This document shows positions 13,012 to 16,204 of a stretch of DNA of 16,204 bases, piece after piece; position 1 is the stretch's first letter, and each line of letters starts with the position of its first letter. A program made the translations under genes and the position numbers. Location: assembly GCA_026393775.1 (NCBI GenBank), contig JAPKZM010000226.1, positions 1 through 16,204 of the forward strand. The letters run 5' to 3'. The notes under the pieces are model-generated. The model was not told where the DNA came from, searched no databases, and worked only from the letters and a program-made list of their open reading frames with translations. Source of the stretch: Candidatus Aminicenantota bacterium (lineage in GTDB: Bacteria; Acidobacteriota; Aminicenantia; UBA2199).

Positions 13012-13029
13012 TGTCCTCTTTTCAGGACA
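13012..13029. terminator. Stem-loop after the Sel1 protein gene
   Basis: TGTCCT (13012-13017) pairs perfectly with AGGACA (13024-13029) around CTTTTC. It lies about 25 bp after the Sel1 gene stop on the minus strand. No T-tract follows directly, so it may be a weak terminator or an RNA-end stem. Confidence 0.3.
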
Positions 13030-13053
13030 GATCGCATCAGTTTATGTATCAAA

Positions 13054-15648
13054 TCATAGTGAGTTTACGTTGGAGCTGACCATCAATACCGGCAGACGGT
13101 TCTTGTTTTTTGCATAATCGATCAAGCCATTTCGAAAGTCGATGATCCAGGACTTGGATTCCGTGAAGCTGTCTCCTGTCCAAATCGATTGGATGTCTTC
13201 GCCAAAAATGGCATCCAAGAATATTTTTTTATCATGCGGATTCTTTTCTAGAAGGGACGCCGCTTCCTCGACCGTCGGCAGGCGCCAGTCGCTGATGCCT
13301 CCATACTCGACATGGTTCAGGGATGCGATCCAATTGTTGATTTTTTCCAAGTTCATCTTGACCAGATTCTGTTGCCTCATCCAGACCAACTTGGTGGCGC
13401 GATCAAAAATCAAGCGTAATCCCGCGACATTTCTTATCTCATACTGATGCCTGAAATTCCCGCTGGGATTCCTTTGCGCATCAAAAATATTCTTGCTGCC
13501 CAGCATCGCGGAAATTTCCTGTTCGTTCAGAGACTTGTACTCCCGCCTCAATACGGCCGCAACCGGTTCGAGCTTGATGGCGACAGGGCCCGCTTCGGCA
13601 ATTTTAAAGGATTTTTTTTCCTTTCGCTTAAGGGTGGATTTATCCTTCTTTATTTCCCCGGTCATTTCGGGGCTGGTCTCCGGAATGGCAGGGGCAGCCA
13701 GTTCAGTTTTGGGTTGGGGGGCTTCTGCGATTTCCGGGACTATCGACGGGCGTTCATTATCCGGGCTCCCCGGTTTTTTAATGGCGTTGAATAAAATGAT
13801 GGCCAGCGCTAAAGCGATTATCCCAATTACAGAAAATGGAAAAAACAAGGTTCTGGCGGCATGCGGCTTCTTTTTTTGTACGCTTTGGACTGGAACAGCC
13901 ATTTGGCTCGTTCTTTCAGGGATCTTATTCTCTGCTTCGCGCTGGGCAGCGATCGACCGCTGCACGTGCAGCAGTTTTCCGCGCACGGATACATTTCCAT
14001 GTTCAAAGGCTTTTTTAAACCATTCCAGGGCGTTTTCTTCGCTGGGTTCGACACCGATTCCCATGAGATACATATTCGCGACTTCCGCCATTGCCTTGGC
14101 ATCTCCTTTGAACGATGCGGCTATTTTGTTCTTTAATTTCTTTTTCGGATCCGCTTCAAGTTCTATATTTAATAATTCAGATTTCGCTTTTTCATTGCCT
14201 TTTTCAGCCGCTTTTACATACCACTTTTTTGCCTCATTGATATTTTCCTCGACGCCAAGACCGTCTCTATATATATTGCCCAAACATACTTGAGCCGCAG
14301 CCAAGCCTTTTTCGGCCGCTTTGAGATACCACTCGCGCGCTTTCTGAAAATCCCGGTCCACCCCCAATCCCTGCTCATACAAATAACCCAGATCGTTTTG
14401 GGCAATCATATTGCCTTGCTTGGCCGACTTCTGAATCCAGGCAAACGCTTTCTTGTTGTCCTGCTGAACCCCCTTTCCGTCCTTGTACATCCCCCCTAAT
14501 AGGAGTTGCGCCTGGGTATTGCCTTGTTTTGCCGATTTCTGAATCAATTCGAATCCTTTTTTAAAATCTCGCTCAACTCCGTTTCCCTCGCTGTACATGG
14601 TTCCCAATCTGAGTTGAGCCAAGTCATTGTCTCGTTCAACCGATTTCTGGAAGCATTTAAATGCTTTTTGCGGATCTTGTTCAACGCCCAATCCGTTCAG
14701 ATACATGTTTCCCAATCTGGCTTGCCCAAGAGCATTGCCTTGGCCGGCTGATTTTTTATACAATTCCAGCGCTTTCTGCAAATCTTTGTCAACGCCCAGG
14801 CCTTTCTCAACCATGTGTCCCAAATTGGCTTGTGCCGCATCGTTGCCCTGCTCGACCGATTTCTGATACCATTCCAGCGCCTTCCGGTAATCCCGATCGA
14901 TTGCTACTCCATGCAAATACATGCCGCCCAATTGCGCCTGGCTATGGCCATTTCCCTGTCCAGCCGATTCCTGATAAAATTTCAAAGCCTTCCGATAATC
15001 CGTCTTGACTCCCAAACCGAGCAGATACATGTCTCCCAGTTTTGCCTGGCTGTGATCATTGCCCTTGACAGCCGACGCCTGAAAATATTCAAACGCTTTT
15101 TCATAATCCTTCCCTATCCCGATTCCCCGGTAATACATGTCGCCCAATCTAGCCTGTCCAAGAGCATTGCCTGCTTCGGCCGATTCGCGGTACAAGGCAA
15201 GAGCTTTCTGGTAATCCTGATCGACTCCCAGGCTTTGCTCATACATGTAGCCCAATTGCGCTTTGCCGGTATCGTTGCCTTGTTCGGCTGATTTGAGATA
15301 CCATGCCAATGCTTTTTTGTAATCCCGATCGGTCCCGATCCCCTTCAAATACAAATCTCCCAATCGTTCCTGGGCGCAATCGTCGCCGTCCTTGGCGGAT
15401 TTCAGATACCATTTCAATACCTTGGAATAATCTTGCTTGAGCGTCCCGCACTTTTCACATTTTTTGACGCTCGCTCCCAGGCGTTCTCCGCAGACAAAGC
15501 AAACAACGACGTCGGGGTTATTCCCCTTGCCGGAATTCATATGGGGATTTTTTTTCATCGCCTGGGAATGAGCGCGGTTTATGGTACAGGTGACGCAGAA
15601 TTTCATATCGTCCTTGATTACGGCTCCGCAAATTTGGCAGCGGGTCAT
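13054..15648 (-). CDS. Zinc-ribbon / Sel1-repeat / membrane / DUF1566 multidomain protein
   Basis: 864 residues in four parts. (1) Two identical-spacing zinc ribbons, CxxC-x10-CxxC, at Cys4/7/18/21 and Cys50/53/64/67. (2) Sel1 repeats of exactly 36 residues from about 85: eleven regular (pattern A..GN..AQ..LG.MY..G.GV..D..KA..WY.KS), a degenerate twelfth and a thirteenth (MYLMGIGVEPSEENALEWFK). (3) KKKPHAAR and one membrane span at about 600-623 (FFPFSVIGIIALALAIILF), then a Pro/Lys-rich linker. (4) A C-terminal DUF1566 (Lcl-type) domain: LRLIFDRATKLVWMRQQNLV, NNWIASLNHVEYGGISDWRL, PTVEEAASLLEK and IWTGDSFTESKSWIIDFRNG. By charge the Sel1 part is cytoplasmic and DUF1566 outside. Start ATG 15648 was chosen for GGAG upstream and the ribbon start MTRCQICG; the frame is open 59 codons further. 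Sel1 repeats bind proteins. Confidence 0.9.
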   Translation of the reverse strand: MTRCQICGAVIKDDMKFCVTCTINRAHSQAMKKNPHMNSGKGNNPDVVVCFVCGERLGASVKKCEKCGTLKQDYSKVLKWYLKSAKDGDDCAQERLGDLYLKGIGTDRDYKKALAWYLKSAEQGNDTGKAQLGYMYEQSLGVDQDYQKALALYRESAEAGNALGQARLGDMYYRGIGIGKDYEKAFEYFQASAVKGNDHSQAKLGDMYLLGLGVKTDYRKALKFYQESAGQGNGHSQAQLGGMYLHGVAIDRDYRKALEWYQKSVEQGNDAAQANLGHMVEKGLGVDKDLQKALELYKKSAGQGNALGQARLGNMYLNGLGVEQDPQKAFKCFQKSVERDNDLAQLRLGTMYSEGNGVERDFKKGFELIQKSAKQGNTQAQLLLGGMYKDGKGVQQDNKKAFAWIQKSAKQGNMIAQNDLGYLYEQGLGVDRDFQKAREWYLKAAEKGLAAAQVCLGNIYRDGLGVEENINEAKKWYVKAAEKGNEKAKSELLNIELEADPKKKLKNKIAASFKGDAKAMAEVANMYLMGIGVEPSEENALEWFKKAFEHGNVSVRGKLLHVQRSIAAQREAENKIPERTSQMAVPVQSVQKKKPHAARTLFFPFSVIGIIALALAIILFNAIKKPGSPDNERPSIVPEIAEAPQPKTELAAPAIPETSPEMTGEIKKDKSTLKRKEKKSFKIAEAGPVAIKLEPVAAVLRREYKSLNEQEISAMLGSKNIFDAQRNPSGNFRHQYEIRNVAGLRLIFDRATKLVWMRQQNLVKMNLEKINNWIASLNHVEYGGISDWRLPTVEEAASLLEKNPHDKKIFLDAIFGEDIQSIWTGDSFTESKSWIIDFRNGLIDYAKNKNRLPVLMVSSNVNSL

Positions 15649-15652
15649 CGGT

Positions 15653-15748
15653 TCAACTCCATGATGGCTCGCTGGTATCAAGCTCAGGGGTGCAGCCGGC
15701 ATCTTTCCAAAAGACGCCATCACCGTTTTTGAATGCTTGTGCAAACAT
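15653..15748 (-). CDS. Possible 31-aa leader ORF upstream of the Sel1 gene
   Basis: MFAQAFKNGDGVFWKDAGCT followed by PELDTSEPSWS, in a different frame from the Sel1 gene. Its start has AGGAG only two bases upstream (suboptimal spacing), about 18 nt after the predicted transcription start. Its TGA falls inside the Sel1 ribosome site, four bases before the Sel1 ATG, so translation of one would influence the other. No family is recognisable and it may not be expressed. Confidence 0.3.
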   Translation of the reverse strand: MFAQAFKNGDGVFWKDAGCTPELDTSEPSWS

Positions 15749-15772
15749 GGCTCCTGATTATCCCCCCTGAGT

Positions 15773-15801
15773 ATTATAAACCACCCGCATTGTTTTTTAA
15801 A
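15773..15801 (-). promoter_or_regulatory. Candidate promoter of the Sel1 gene
   Basis: A perfect TATAAT (15778-15773, minus strand) is preceded at 17 nt by TTTAAA, a 4 of 6 match to the -35 box. Transcription would begin near 15766, giving a leader of about 118 nt that contains the short ORF at 15748-15653. Confidence 0.55.
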
Positions 15802-15882
15802 TCCCGGCCCGCGGCGCGGATTCAAAGGTCAGGTCTTGAATTAAAGGAAAATCGATCCTTGGGGGCATTGAGTCCAGAGCAT

Positions 15883-16204
15883 TCAATCCGGCAGCCGGAT
15901 GACCACGCGGTTTCCCAGCCCGGCCGGGCCCAGCACGTCGAATGTCGCGTGCTTATTCGGGTATTGCAGGCTGTCGCATTCGTCCCATCCGCACACGGCG
16001 ATCGTCTGCCCGGGACGCAGGCCAAGCAGCCCGACCGGGTAGATGATGACGCGATAAGTGAATCCGGCGCCTCCCCAGGCCGCTAAAATCTGCTTGCGGT
16101 TGTTAGAGTGCTCCCATCTGTCCTCTTCTGGAAACTCGATTCCCGTGGGGCCGTACCAGAATTCATAGACATCCATCCAGCCGCAAGTCGGCGTCATCAT
16201 CATC
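15883..16204 (-). CDS. C-terminal part of an unrecognised protein, 5' end outside window
   Basis: 106 residues are visible and the frame is open to the right edge. The sequence is rich in Trp, Gly and Pro: FWYGPTGIEFPEEDRWEHSN, NRKQILAAWGGAGFTYRVII, YPVGLLGLRPGQTIAVCGWD and ECDSLQYPNKHATFDVLGPA, ending NRVVIRLPD. This suggests a compact beta-rich, possibly secreted or ligand-binding domain. I do not recognise the family. The run of ATG codons at the edge (MMMTP) need not be the start. A palindrome ATCCGGC-A-GCCGGAT (15886-15900) covers the last codons and may fold at the RNA end. Confidence 0.65.
   Translation of the reverse strand, partial: MMMTPTCGWMDVYEFWYGPTGIEFPEEDRWEHSNNRKQILAAWGGAGFTYRVIIYPVGLLGLRPGQTIAVCGWDECDSLQYPNKHATFDVLGPAGLGNRVVIRLPD

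Noticed and set aside
13493..14293. 266-codon plus-strand frame opposite the Sel1 gene
   Set aside because: The minus strand carries regular Sel1, linker and membrane sequence here, and the plus-strand frame shows no domain; it mirrors the repeats.
1..16204. tRNA, rRNA or insertion-sequence genes
   Set aside because: None was recognised on either strand; no transposase motif and no cloverleaf-like stretch ending in CCA was found by reading.

Overview
The window is about 16.2 kb of bacterial chromosome from a Gram-negative-type organism. It holds two proteins that look like outer-membrane beta-barrels, two probable lipoproteins and several signal-peptide proteins. The style of the Ser/Thr kinase (an IGKTVLHYRI lead-in, GAGGMGVVYKA glycine loop, one membrane span, C-terminal TPRs), the kinase-GAF pairing, the nucleotide-carrier-like MFS protein and the many short hypothetical genes remind me of Acidobacteriota / Candidatus Aminicenantes. 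That assignment is an impression from protein style; no rRNA or tRNA gene was seen to confirm it.

Layout. 1-593 (-): 5' part of an SPFH/stomatin-like gene with its promoter. 660-1110: a hexamer inverted repeat, then a short mosaic pseudogene that joins the tail of a GAF gene to the head of a Ser/Thr kinase gene. Both parent genes lie intact at 3369-6018. 1181-1971 (+): a strong promoter with phased GTTAC repeats, a four-helix membrane protein, an XRE regulator and a terminator. 2008-6018 (-): a signalling cluster read in the order kinase-TPR, GAF protein, HEAT-repeat protein, unknown 130-aa protein. 6165-6607 (+): an isolated unknown gene, followed by a converging small membrane-anchored coiled-coil protein (6690-7037, -).

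7137-8184 (-): an outer-membrane beta-barrel gene whose 5' leader consists of three exact-length 40-bp repeats lying between a promoter with a built-in palindrome and the Shine-Dalgarno site. 8314-9743 (-): a 54-aa membrane protein, an M48 metalloprotease lipoprotein and a 59-aa membrane protein; the two small genes were found by reading the sequence directly. 9854-11280 (+): a very GC-rich MFS/NTT-like carrier. 11381-11989 (+): a small secreted beta-rich protein. 12070-15801 (-): a probable lipoprotein, a secreted coiled-coil protein and a large zinc-ribbon / Sel1-repeat / membrane / DUF1566 protein. 15883-16204 (-): the 3' end of an unrecognised gene.

How they work together. The clearest functional group is the kinase, GAF, HEAT and unknown set, which looks like one cytoplasmic signalling module with a membrane-anchored kinase. 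The membrane protein and XRE pair looks like a self-regulated unit. Much of the remainder concerns the envelope. The most unusual non-coding structure is the 8031-8184 leader; the most unusual genome-history signal is the 775-1110 mosaic. A short REP-like motif (core GTCAGGTCTTTCTT) recurs between genes across the window.
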